NCBI GenBank assembly: GCA_012719175.1
Contig: JAAYAX010000005.1
Span: forward strand, 62,001 to 126,000
Direction of reading: 5' to 3'
DNA from: Methanomassiliicoccus sp.
GTDB lineage: Archaea > Thermoplasmatota > Thermoplasmata > Methanomassiliicoccales > Methanomassiliicoccaceae
DNA: 64,000 nt
Shown here: positions 1 to 8,247 of the stretch, piece after piece
Position numbering within the stretch: the stretch's first letter is position 1
Layout: each line of letters opens with the position of its first letter
Translations under genes and position numbers: made by a program
The notes under the pieces: generated by a model
What the model was told of the DNA's origin: nothing
What the model saw: the letters and a program-made list of their open reading frames with translations, nothing else
Database searches by the model: none

Positions 1-396
1 GGACCTGACCGCCGCATCCCTCATGCCTTCAGTAACTTCCTGAGATCGGTTGGTCCCAACAGAACCGAAATATCCGGATATCACCGCCTCAAGTGCGGTG
101 AGGTCACGGTAGAATTCGTGCTGAAGGTCGCCCGAGACGGTCCCGAAGGCACGGCGGACATCGAACAAGGACCACTCCTCCTTGCCGCGTATCCTTACTG
201 AGGCCCCTTCTACCGATGTGTCGAATCGGTTGTCCCCGATCATCGTCTTGATCAGTGAGGACTTTCCCGAGCCGTTCGGCCCAAGTATCACTACCCTCTC
301 CCCACTGTCGATCATGAGATCCACATCATGAAGGATGGTGGCGCGACCCTTGGTGATGTTGACCCTCTTCATCTCTATGACTGGATTGAGTGGCAT
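1..396 (-). CDS. ABC transporter ATP-binding protein (C-terminal part off window)
   Basis: Only the first 132 codons are present; the gene runs off the left edge. A Walker A motif (GPNGSGKSS) lies near residue 42, in the usual N-terminal place for an ABC nucleotide-binding domain. The stretch FDVRRAFGTVS after it resembles stand-alone ModF/YlmA-type ATPases more than permease-coupled ones, but that subtype is a guess. The start is the ATG at 396, preceded on the minus strand by GAGGGAG, a good ribosome binding site. The Walker B, signature and H-loop would lie outside the window, so substrate and partners cannot be judged. No permease gene follows downstream of the start side. Confidence 0.9.
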   Translation of the reverse strand, partial: MPLNPVIEMKRVNITKGRATILHDVDLMIDSGERVVILGPNGSGKSSLIKTMIGDNRFDTSVEGASVRIRGKEEWSLFDVRRAFGTVSGDLQHEFYRDLTALEAVISGYFGSVGTNRSQEVTEGMRDAAVRS

Positions 397-536
397 GCTC
401 CCTCATCGTTGACGGACTATTTATCAGAATTTGGACTCGGAACGGATCTTAAAAACGGCGACGTCTGCCCATGGGATAAAAAAGGAGGGAAGGGGAGGCC
501 GTTAGGCCTACGTTGGTACTCGGACTAGACATAATC

Positions 537-1946
537 CTAAGGTTTCTTCTTTCTCAACAGCAAGAAGCCTGCAACGCATACCACAGCCACAGCCACTACC
601 CCAAGGGCTATAAGGAGCATCTGGGGGATGCCACCCTCGCCGGAAGAAAGGGTCTGGGATACCTGATCATAGGTCTGTTCCTCAGTTACCTGGCCGATGA
701 TGGTGTCTGCAACCTGCTGAGCATCTCCCACCGGTATGGACTTCATATCGAAGGTCATAGAAATCTCATACATGGCTGGTGGAGTGTGGAACTCTATGCC
801 TGCAAGGTAACCCTTTTCCGGATAGTACCATAGCTGAAGATAGTTCTCCAGGGAGGCGTTCCTGAATCCGAACTTGTTGATATCGATCGTCCCGTAAACG
901 GGATCATCGATCGTGGCTTGCCCTAGGCAGCTGAACTCAGGATTAACAGGCACGGAATCTATCTCCAATGTCCCATTGTCCACAGGGATTCCAGAACCGC
1001 CAGGGTTATAGATCTTCGCTAGGTCGACGGGGAATCCGGTTATCCCCGACTTCGCCAGATTCTCACTGAAGATCATATCGGTTATGTTCGATGGAAGTCC
1101 AGCAACGTTGAAGGCGCCGGTCCAGCTGAAGGACCCATTCAGGTAGCAGGTCTGCTCCCATAAGTCTCCTGTTGAGGGGTTGTCCTTGATGACCGGTAGA
1201 TAGGGCTCGAAGTCCAGACTGCCTGACATCGATAGGTCCAAGGTAACGGGGCTTTCGAACGAGTCGTAGGATGTGATGTTTATCGTGTCGATATCGTTCA
1301 TCCAATCATAGTCATAGGTTGTGTTGGCGTAGTTATCCATGTTCACGTATCCCCTGGCGTAGGCCGTCATCTCCATGTCAATGGATTTCATGGCCATGGT
1401 GCTCTTCTCCAGGTGGATGACATAGGTGCTGTTGGAGGCCGCCGCAATCTTGGTGTCGAAACCGAAGGTACCGTCCGCGGTCGTCGCCTCGCTGATGTTA
1501 AGGATATTATCAGGGTTTTCGGAATAGCCTTCATCCCAGTCTGTTATATAGAGACCGGGCTGGACCAGCTTACCATCAAGGGACAGTTTGGCCGCCAGAG
1601 AGATGTTGCTGGCCACGGTCATTGTGACCACGTACTCGTCGGAGGTTACTTCGGTCACCTCGAAGATGGCGACCGTTCCGGTATAGCCGGACATTCTCGC
1701 GTCGTTCAGCTTGGCGTCTCTCAACCAGGATGTCTCGTCAGCGAAGACCAGCATGCCGTTTGTGGTCTCAAGGTTGAGTCCAAGATTCCTCTCGCCCTTC
1801 AAGGCGAACTTATCACCCTTGTTCCAGGAGGCGAAAGAAGCCTCGGAGTCAGAGGTCACAAACAGGATCGTGAATGTGGCACACACTACCATGAGGGCCA
1901 CAAGCCCGATCACGGCAGGTCTGGCTGTCCGATTATTAATAGTCAT
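537..1946 (-). CDS. Putative secreted or membrane-anchored surface protein
   Basis: A 469-residue protein of unknown function. Residues 10-30 form a hydrophobic signal peptide or anchor. The central 400 residues are rich in Thr, Ser, Asn and Asp with several N-x-S/T sequons, as in exported archaeal proteins. The last 30 residues are a transmembrane helix followed by RKKKP, an inside-positive C-terminal anchor. The layout predicts a large extracellular domain tethered at the C terminus. I recognise no catalytic motif. An AT-rich TATA-like stretch sits just upstream of the start (about 1950-1975). Confidence 0.75.
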   Translation of the reverse strand: MTINNRTARPAVIGLVALMVVCATFTILFVTSDSEASFASWNKGDKFALKGERNLGLNLETTNGMLVFADETSWLRDAKLNDARMSGYTGTVAIFEVTEVTSDEYVVTMTVASNISLAAKLSLDGKLVQPGLYITDWDEGYSENPDNILNISEATTADGTFGFDTKIAAASNSTYVIHLEKSTMAMKSIDMEMTAYARGYVNMDNYANTTYDYDWMNDIDTINITSYDSFESPVTLDLSMSGSLDFEPYLPVIKDNPSTGDLWEQTCYLNGSFSWTGAFNVAGLPSNITDMIFSENLAKSGITGFPVDLAKIYNPGGSGIPVDNGTLEIDSVPVNPEFSCLGQATIDDPVYGTIDINKFGFRNASLENYLQLWYYPEKGYLAGIEFHTPPAMYEISMTFDMKSIPVGDAQQVADTIIGQVTEEQTYDQVSQTLSSGEGGIPQMLLIALGVVAVAVVCVAGFLLLRKKKP

Positions 1947-2497
1947 ATCAAAAAATATAATGAGTTGTATTCATAATACTAACCGTCTGAAAATCAACTT
2001 AGGTAATACCAATGAGTGATAAGTGACTAATGGCTGACAGAACTCCTTCCAAGAGGTCTGGCTAACCCGTAACTACTAGATGAGTACCTAGGGAGGATGA
2101 AGAAAAAACTCATTTTTCAAATTTTCATTACTTGATAATAACACAGTCAGTCACTGCATGATGTTGTGAGTGGAGTTGGGGCCGTTCATACCAGCATCGC
2201 CCCCCCTTCCTTCTATCAAAATACCCTCGTTCTCTTCTATGGTTCCGATGCTGTCAATGGATATGCGGCCTCATCCTTGAGGGATAGATAAAATCGCATG
2301 ATTCTAATTAAGATTTAATATTTTTTACCCAGATGAGTATCGTATGAGCAGGTTTGTACCGTTCTTGGATAAATCGGCTCTGCGTCAGAACACCATTCTT
2401 ACGAACCTTCTGATCATGCCATAGGAAGGAATGATGCCTACTTGCAAGGTGAGCGTAAGGTTATGACATGTTGAAAATGTGCGTGATAATAAATGGA
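1947..2497. other. Intergenic region, AT-rich, no supported gene
   Basis: The left end holds the probable promoter of the surface-protein gene. A TATA-like AATATTTTTTAC near 2320 is followed by a 26-codon ORF (2344-2424) ending in TAG. It has no recognisable similarity and no clear ribosome binding site, so I do not call it a gene. I see no RNA gene or strong repeat. Confidence 0.4.
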
Positions 2498-2683
2498 TCA
2501 GTCGGTACCGCTCATCCGCTCTATTACTCTCTTGGCCTCTGAGAATGCCGAGGCCCTCTCGTACTCATCGCATAGATACGCGATGGTCGCAAGAGCGTTC
2601 AGGTATTCTATGGCCTTGCTCCTGTCGATTAGTCTCCCTTCCCCCGATTCCTCAAAGTGAACGGTGGTCTCTATCTGTGGCAT
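2498..2683 (-). CDS. Small conserved-looking hypothetical protein
   Basis: A 61-residue protein, mostly predicted alpha-helical, with an alternating Ala/Glu/Tyr pattern (LATIAYLCDEYERA). I chose the ATG at 2683 over the one at 2719. A TATA-like TTTTATATA lies about 25-30 bases upstream of 2683, which would give a leaderless or nearly leaderless transcript, whereas the longer form would translate the promoter itself. Function unknown. It could be a small regulator or TPR-like fragment. Confidence 0.5.
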   Translation of the reverse strand: MPQIETTVHFEESGEGRLIDRSKAIEYLNALATIAYLCDEYERASAFSEAKRVIERMSGTD

Positions 2684-2902
2684 CCCATAACCTAATGGTT
2701 TTGCATGTATATAAAACACTATTTATTTTGAATTCTAAATTTTTAATGCAGGCCATAAGCTCGACCGCAACGTCCATACCAGTAGAAAACCTCGATCATA
2801 TAAAAAGATTGAATAAATCATGTTGATGGGATAAGAATACGGAAGAAAAAGATCGTGTATTGAAAGATGATGTAAGATCGGGACTGAAACATATCTTAAA
2901 TC

Positions 2903-4027
2903 CTAGGTGTAGCCGATGATCAAAAGCTCACCGTTCTTACGCTCCACCTTCTTGCTCAGCACGTACTTGTACTCCTTCCTCACAACTTTGACCACACTGC
3001 AGTACTGACCCACGATATCGCAGATCGTCCTCTCACTGGGTATGCCCGGCGATCTGTAGGATATGACCATAATTCGATCACTAAACTTTCTTATCAGCTG
3101 ATCAAAGGCCCCTCCGATCTCGTTCCTATCTGTCCAGGGCGTTCTACCTACCATCAACCTACGGTGCTTGGAACCCATATCGATCCGCGACCGCCAATTA
3201 TCATAGTCAACCATCCCCTCGAGAAAATGATAGAACTGTGCATAGTCCACTCCTACGCCCCCATCGGATAAGTAGGGGGTGTCGATGTAAACCAGATCCG
3301 TGTATTCGAGGAGGTCGAAGGCGTCCTCGTTCATCGCCTTGTTCTCACGGCCGTTAGAGAACACGGCCTGATCGAACTCCTCTGCGAACCTTGAGAAAAA
3401 ACCAGCGAACTCCCCATCCCAGGTGGTCTTGTTACCAAAGGAGCGATCGACCTCGGCAAATCTGACGTAAAGGTTCTTCCGATGGAACAGATTGAACGGC
3501 CTTTTGACCAGACAGGCTTGCCCCAATGCCGAATAGGCCAGAGCCCTTTTTATCTCATCATCGAGATAGGAAATGTTCGTTAGGGCCATGTCCAGGAAGG
3601 CATTTTCCTCATCCGTATAGTAGATATCTTTGAACGTATCCTGAACGAAAGTGGGGTAGTCTATCGAGGGATCGTTGGTGAGGACCATTCTTATGTCTTC
3701 ATCGCTCAGCGTGACGGCATCGTTCTGGATCAGAGAAAGCGCGATCTGATGGTTGAACTTGAGAATGTCATTAGATACGATCCTTTTTCCATGCTGTTTT
3801 ACATGGTAACCTACTGATCCGGTGCCGCTGAAGGCGTCGAGAAAGCTATCGAAGGACAGGTCCTTTATGGAGTCCCAGATCCACCCTACTAGCTTTTGTT
3901 TCGAGCCCTGGTATCTCGTGGAGGGGAACCGATGTTCCATACCAGAGATATCAGGGATGACCGACCGCACCGCCACCTGTCGCAGAATGGCATGGCCAGA
4001 TAAGAATGTGGTGACCTGAGCATTCAC
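2903..4027 (-). CDS. D12-class N6-adenine DNA methyltransferase (orphan)
   Basis: Transfers methyl from S-adenosylmethionine to N6 of adenine in a specific DNA sequence. Seen: an N-terminal YQGSKQKL block near residue 39, typical of D12/Dam enzymes; the SAM-binding motif DAFSGTGSVG at about 64; and the catalytic motif as DTPY (about residue 248) instead of the common DPPY. The length of 374 is normal. The target-recognition region between the two motifs is larger than in Dam. No restriction endonuclease is adjacent, so it may be an orphan regulator or protector methylase, or the survivor of a restriction system. It lies outside the tRNA-Pro element. An internal ATG about 28 codons in is an alternative start. 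Confidence 0.88.
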   Translation of the reverse strand: MNAQVTTFLSGHAILRQVAVRSVIPDISGMEHRFPSTRYQGSKQKLVGWIWDSIKDLSFDSFLDAFSGTGSVGYHVKQHGKRIVSNDILKFNHQIALSLIQNDAVTLSDEDIRMVLTNDPSIDYPTFVQDTFKDIYYTDEENAFLDMALTNISYLDDEIKRALAYSALGQACLVKRPFNLFHRKNLYVRFAEVDRSFGNKTTWDGEFAGFFSRFAEEFDQAVFSNGRENKAMNEDAFDLLEYTDLVYIDTPYLSDGGVGVDYAQFYHFLEGMVDYDNWRSRIDMGSKHRRLMVGRTPWTDRNEIGGAFDQLIRKFSDRIMVISYRSPGIPSERTICDIVGQYCSVVKVVRKEYKYVLSKKVERKNGELLIIGYT

Positions 4028-4280
4028 ATTCTGGTGTTCTGTCCGCTGTGGCTTCCCTTGATGCTACTTAAGGCCACATGGATATCTGTTATGGACGATC
4101 GTTCAAAGGTTTCTGAGCCGGTATCCTTCCAGGAGGCATGTCATAGCTCAATAGAACATCTCCACCTGGTACGATGATAAATGACGTTATTGGTCAACGC
4201 AGAGGAGACCCCTCGAAAATGCTCTTCTTTTGTGAGCTCAACCATTCTTCGACCTCTCTTCAGCACCGACTTCGTGACGT

Positions 4281-4679
4281 CTAGTGCTTCAGGTCTTCTT
4301 TCATGAGCAGATATTGTTCCCTAGTGATCTCTCCAAGCACATATCTCTTATCCAGGATCTCGAAACCGCTCAATTGATCTTCGTGGTTCGCTGGAAGATC
4401 TTTTTCTTTTCCTGTTCTTTCGAAAGCTAATGGAACGCCTTTGGAGTTCCATTCCTTGTAGCTCTCGATCCGAGCTTTCTTCTCTTCTTTGGTCTCGTAC
4501 GTGAAACCGTATGTACCAATTAGTATGCCAACAGCCAATAACGCCATGGACAATAGTATCAGCATCCCTCTGACATCATCCGGAGTGTTCGAAAAACCTA
4601 TGACGCCCAGTCCGATGATCCCGATGATGGAGATCCCACATCCTGCGAAAAAAAGACCTTTCTTCAATCTTTTCCCCAT
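4281..4679 (-). CDS. Two-helix membrane protein with C-terminal SHOCT-like domain
   Basis: A 132-residue protein. Two hydrophobic helices span about residues 8-30 and 38-60, giving a hairpin with both ends cytosolic. A charged linker follows (KEEKKARIE). The final 30 residues (ILDKRYVLGEITREQY) match the short SHOCT-type module, which usually terminates small oligomeric membrane or regulatory proteins. Function unknown. Confidence 0.65.
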   Translation of the reverse strand: MGKRLKKGLFFAGCGISIIGIIGLGVIGFSNTPDDVRGMLILLSMALLAVGILIGTYGFTYETKEEKKARIESYKEWNSKGVPLAFERTGKEKDLPANHEDQLSGFEILDKRYVLGEITREQYLLMKEDLKH

Positions 4680-4878
4680 CGTCCATACTGTTATTGGAAA
4701 CTTAATGTTTTACCATCTAACGTTGGTACGTTCTCGCGATGTCCTACCTAGCATGTGGGTCCAGGGACCCATTACTACTCTTTGAATGTTCATCGATCCA
4801 ACGAGAGAAAGGACTGTCGAGTCTAGCTCCATTTTGGTTTTTTAATCAATGTCGGGCTGCCGACAATTCCGATCTCAT

Positions 4879-5157
4879 TCATTTATCGGGCTGTAGCTTA
4901 TCGATCAGGCTGTCTATGAGGTGCGTCAATCGGTCCATCTCCTCCGACAAGCGATCGGCTTCCCCCACGAGCACCTCAGCGGTCTTACTCAAAGACTCAT
5001 CCTCAACCTGCTTCGCAAGGAGCCGAATACCGTGCTCTGCTCGCCTTATTGCATCTCTCTTGTTCTCGTAGTCCTTTATCTGTTTGATGATCCGCCTATT
5101 ATCCTTGCTCAAAGGAATATTGAGTTTTCCTATGACTATCTCAATTGGGCTGGCCAT
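4879..5157 (-). CDS. Small helical or coiled-coil hypothetical protein
   Basis: About 92 residues, strongly charged, with heptad-like hydrophobic spacing from residue 30 to the end (AEVLVGEADRLSEEMDRL), suggesting a coiled coil. No enzyme motif is visible. Two start codons four residues apart are possible (5166 and 5157). It is the last chromosomal gene before the left attachment repeat of the tRNA-Pro element. Confidence 0.5.
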   Translation of the reverse strand: MASPIEIVIGKLNIPLSKDNRRIIKQIKDYENKRDAIRRAEHGIRLLAKQVEDESLSKTAEVLVGEADRLSEEMDRLTHLIDSLIDKLQPDK

Positions 5158-5355
5158 GATGAGCAATGTTGATTATCGCCTAAAAAAGGTCCTGTATCAG
5201 TAACATGTTTTGATTCTGGACACGGTCTCCTCGACCCACGATCGCGATAGAGAACAGACATCCCGGATGCCTCAGACAGTATGCACCTATCTGAGGCCCT
5301 AGAGAAAGCTACTAGCAGGCCGAGGGATAGATAATAGGTAAAAATGAAGGGAAAA

Positions 5356-5371
5356 GTGGTGGGTCTGTCCG
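5356..5371. repeat. Left attachment repeat (copy of tRNA-Pro 3' end)
   Basis: GTGGTGGGTCTGTCCG is identical to 22097-22112. The match stops within the T-arm: the next bases here do not form a tRNA. The copy therefore marks the left integration junction and not a second tRNA gene. Confidence 0.85.
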
Positions 5372-5659
5372 GACTTTCAACACCGACTATCCAGATAATC
5401 ATTCCAGGTTTCAATAACGGCATTTTCGTCCTTTGAGGTTTGCTGGACAAACTCTTTCAATATTTTTTATATCCTCCTCTTACAAGGTTTATCATTTTGT
5501 CTGGTGTGCTGTTTATTACTAATCATATTATTTCTTTTTAAAAAAGATTATACCAAGTCGTTAAGTTGTTATTTTTCAATATTATTCTACACACTGGCTA
5601 TCCAGTAACGACCTACTTTTTTTAAGCCGTTATCGAGTCGTTAGGCCGTTATTGAGGCA
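5372..5659. other. AT-rich left arm of the element with short GTTA-type repeats
   Basis: No gene seen. From about 5555 to 5655 the motifs GTCGTTA(A/G)G and (C/T)CGTTAT recur (for example AAGTCGTTAAGTTGTTAT, then AAGCCGTTATCGAGTCGTTA and GGCCGTTAT). These imperfect direct repeats lie 200-300 bases inside the left att repeat. They could be arm-type integrase or excisionase binding sites; this is inference. Confidence 0.35.
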
Positions 5660-5959
5660 TCAATCATCTCGGATTGGACTCTTAACCTCCGAGACATAAT
5701 CATCAAATGCATACCGAACACCGTGGGCGCTCGCAAGAATATTCCTCTTCCACCGAACTAGGACACCACAGCTCGCATATGGTGCCTCTAGCAACATCTG
5801 CGAGTCACAGGACCTTATCCTATTATCAACGCCGCAGGCGGGGCAAGCTAATCGCTTGGTGATGTGCTGAGGGTTGTAACGCATGAAGAAATGAGCGTGC
5901 CTCTCCTTGACGCTCGTTGCGGTGGGATGTGCCCGAAAGTATTTGTTGCCAGCTACCAC
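5660..5959 (-). CDS. Uncertain small Cys-containing ORF
   Basis: A 99-codon ORF starting with GTG at 5959, overlapping the end of the Mrr remnant by 7 bases. It contains CPAC (about residue 39) and two later cysteines 14 residues apart (CDSQ...ASC), which could form a zinc site. Low sequence complexity is absent and the ORF follows the remnant in the same direction. There is no clear ribosome binding site and I recognise no family. It could be a real element gene or chance. Confidence 0.3.
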   Translation of the reverse strand: MVAGNKYFRAHPTATSVKERHAHFFMRYNPQHITKRLACPACGVDNRIRSCDSQMLLEAPYASCGVLVRWKRNILASAHGVRYAFDDYVSEVKSPIRDD

Positions 5960-6222
5960 TGAGTGAAATAGTCGTCATCAATTTTCTTAAGCTCGTATTT
6001 ATCGATGACAGAGACGCCCACATTGTTCTCGATCATCAGATCAGCCAGTTTTTCACCATCTATCAATGCCATCTCCATATCTGTCTTAAAAATAAATTGC
6101 TCCGCCTCCCTGGTGAAGGATAATGTCGTGATGAAGATGCCCTTATTCGCACCTTGCCAAGCCAACGCTCCGACGAATTTATGGACCTCAGGCCTTCCGA
6201 CGACATTATCGGGCTGCCATCC
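5953..6222 (-). pseudogene. Truncated Mrr-like restriction endonuclease (C-terminal remnant)
   Basis: About 89 codons encode the C-terminal part of an Mrr-family type IV restriction endonuclease. Seen: VVGRPEVHKFVGAL, GANKGIFITT with the catalytic-side lysine, then LIDGEKLADLMIENNVGVS, all typical of the Mrr_cat C-terminal half. A TAA stop lies immediately upstream in frame at 6223-6225 and no N-terminal half is found. The acidic residues of the first active-site strand are therefore missing and the gene must be inactive. Intact Mrr cleaves methylated foreign DNA. It is a decayed member of the defence cluster. Confidence 0.8.
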
Positions 6223-6344
6223 TTATACAGTGAATTTGTTAAAAAAATTAAAATCAGAATAATGTATGGATGGATGACGAATGAAGTTAGTGTGATGATA
6301 AATCGCAAACAAAAATATGTCTACACTGAAGAACATTTCCTTCT

Positions 6345-7976
6345 ATGCCCTCGGAGGAAAAGTTAACAATATTTAATTTTGATAAGCCACCCATTCTTTT
6401 AATTGGTTCTGGGATTACGCGCAGATATTTGAAAAATTCTCCTGACTGGAAAGGACTCCTTCAGATAATCGCAAACAGAATGGAGATTAATGAGGGTAGA
6501 CTTGTAGCCTTCAGGCATACAGCCAGGCATAACTGTATCCCAGAAATAGGAGAGTATCCAAGATTGGCAACGGAATTAAATCTTTACTTGAATGAAGAAA
6601 TAAAGAGTGGACGTATCGATCCTCAAAGGCTATTTAATGAAAAAGAATATGATTTATTCATCAAGGGAATAAATCCTATAAAAATTATTGCGTCATCGGC
6701 CCTGGAAGACCTTGAAATGACGGATGATGAATCTTTATTAGATGAGATAAATATATTTAAAAAATTAGTAGATATAATCCCATGTATTGTGACAACTAAT
6801 TATGATTGTCTTATTGAAGACGCCATATTTGAAAGGAAATTTGCAGTATATTCACGAGTGTCAGATTACTATCTTTCTGGTTCTCAGGGGATAGGTGAGA
6901 TATTCAAGATCCATGGAACGTTAAAAGAACCTAGCACCATCATTATTAATGAAGAGGATTACCAAGAATTTCGAGACAGGTCAAAAATCGTCTCGGCTAA
7001 ACTTCTCTCCACGTTATGTGACTATCCAATGGTAATTCTGGGATACCAGTTAAATGATGGAGATGTTAAGGATATTATTAATGACCTAATTTCGTCCTTG
7101 GATGAAGACAAATTTCATGAAATTGAGAAAAATGTAATTTATATTTCTTATATGCCAGGAGAGTTAGGATTTATAAAGACCACGACGAATTTTGACTATA
7201 AAGGAAAAAGACTCGCAATATCCTCTTTAAGCACTGATAATTTTAAAGCAATATTTCAAGAATTATCGGAAATGATACCTTCTGCATCACCGTCGAAAAT
7301 CAGAAAACTGAGACAATTGGTAAAAAAAATCATCGTTGTAGGGAGTTCTGCGGAAAGCAAATATGGGCTGATAGGAATAGATGACATATCTCCTGAAAAA
7401 TATGACAAGCTCGTTGTAGCAATTACAGATGAAAATTATTTGCGCGCGTTGAAGGAAATACCAATCTTCACATCCGATAGCATGGTAAATAGCGTCTTAT
7501 CTGGGGATTCGGAATATGATTCAAAAGCAGTGGTAAAATATTTCCAAGACTCTAAAAGAACAAGGAAAAGTGAATACGCTCCAATTTTCCATTACCTTAG
7601 AGAATCTGGTATGCCAAAAGAAGACTACGGTCCATACTTAACCGAATATATCGAAGAGAAGAAAAAACAGTATAGAGATAAGCTTGAGAACTACATTCCA
7701 TCCACATTCCGATCTGTCATAAGATCGATAAATGTGAAATCATTGGACGATGTAGACAGAGCCATATCTTCAGTGGCAGAATACGCAAAACCCCTCCTGA
7801 TTATGTATTATTACCAACAAGAAGCGATTTCTGAGGAAGAGGCGTTAATAATGCTACGCAGAATAAGTGACGAGTGGAAGAGCCGACCAGAAAGTGAACT
7901 TACTGGAAATTGTCGATCAAATTTTAAATGTGCAATCACATACTTAGCCTTCAAAGAAATGGGGCTAGAAAATTAA
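6345..7976 (+). CDS. SIR2-domain protein, probable anti-phage NADase effector
   Basis: A 543-residue protein. The N-terminal 250 residues are a SIR2-like Rossmann domain: LLIGSGITRRYL (about 19-30), TTNYDCLIEDA (about 150) with the conserved Asn, and KIHGTL (about 190) with the catalytic His. The C-terminal half is unrecognised and mostly helical. SIR2-family domains of this kind in defence systems (Thoeris ThsA, DSR, SIR2-HerA) hydrolyse NAD+ during abortive infection, and the retained Asn and His suggest activity. No HerA, TIR or Argonaute partner is adjacent. The coding sequence is far more AT-rich than the chromosome, a sign of recent transfer. The start is the ATG at 6345, only two codons before the conserved domain context. 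Confidence 0.8.
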   Translation: MPSEEKLTIFNFDKPPILLIGSGITRRYLKNSPDWKGLLQIIANRMEINEGRLVAFRHTARHNCIPEIGEYPRLATELNLYLNEEIKSGRIDPQRLFNEKEYDLFIKGINPIKIIASSALEDLEMTDDESLLDEINIFKKLVDIIPCIVTTNYDCLIEDAIFERKFAVYSRVSDYYLSGSQGIGEIFKIHGTLKEPSTIIINEEDYQEFRDRSKIVSAKLLSTLCDYPMVILGYQLNDGDVKDIINDLISSLDEDKFHEIEKNVIYISYMPGELGFIKTTTNFDYKGKRLAISSLSTDNFKAIFQELSEMIPSASPSKIRKLRQLVKKIIVVGSSAESKYGLIGIDDISPEKYDKLVVAITDENYLRALKEIPIFTSDSMVNSVLSGDSEYDSKAVVKYFQDSKRTRKSEYAPIFHYLRESGMPKEDYGPYLTEYIEEKKKQYRDKLENYIPSTFRSVIRSINVKSLDDVDRAISSVAEYAKPLLIMYYYQQEAISEEEALIMLRRISDEWKSRPESELTGNCRSNFKCAITYLAFKEMGLEN

Positions 7977-8247
7977 ATGTGCAGGGACCTGCAGACAAAT
8001 CATAGTGAAGTGGAGCTGCAGGTATGCATTGGTCAAATTACTAATGTAGAATCTCCATTTTATCTTTTGTGTATTAATCCTCAATATCTACAATGATTAT
8101 TTCTTTTTCAACTGTTTTACTATTTTTCATATTCTCGGACAAGGGTTGCTATTTCCGATATATAAGCATCAAATAATATTTCATTCCAGTTGGAGGAGCA
8201 ATCCGATACAGATTAATCACCTTGAGACCAATACCCGCCCGATCCAA

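Noticed and set aside
2344-2424. 26-codon ORF ending in TAG, possibly extended if TAG encodes pyrrolysine
   Set aside because: The extension is only about 16 codons and neither part resembles a known protein. Organism assignment is also too weak to assume amber decoding.
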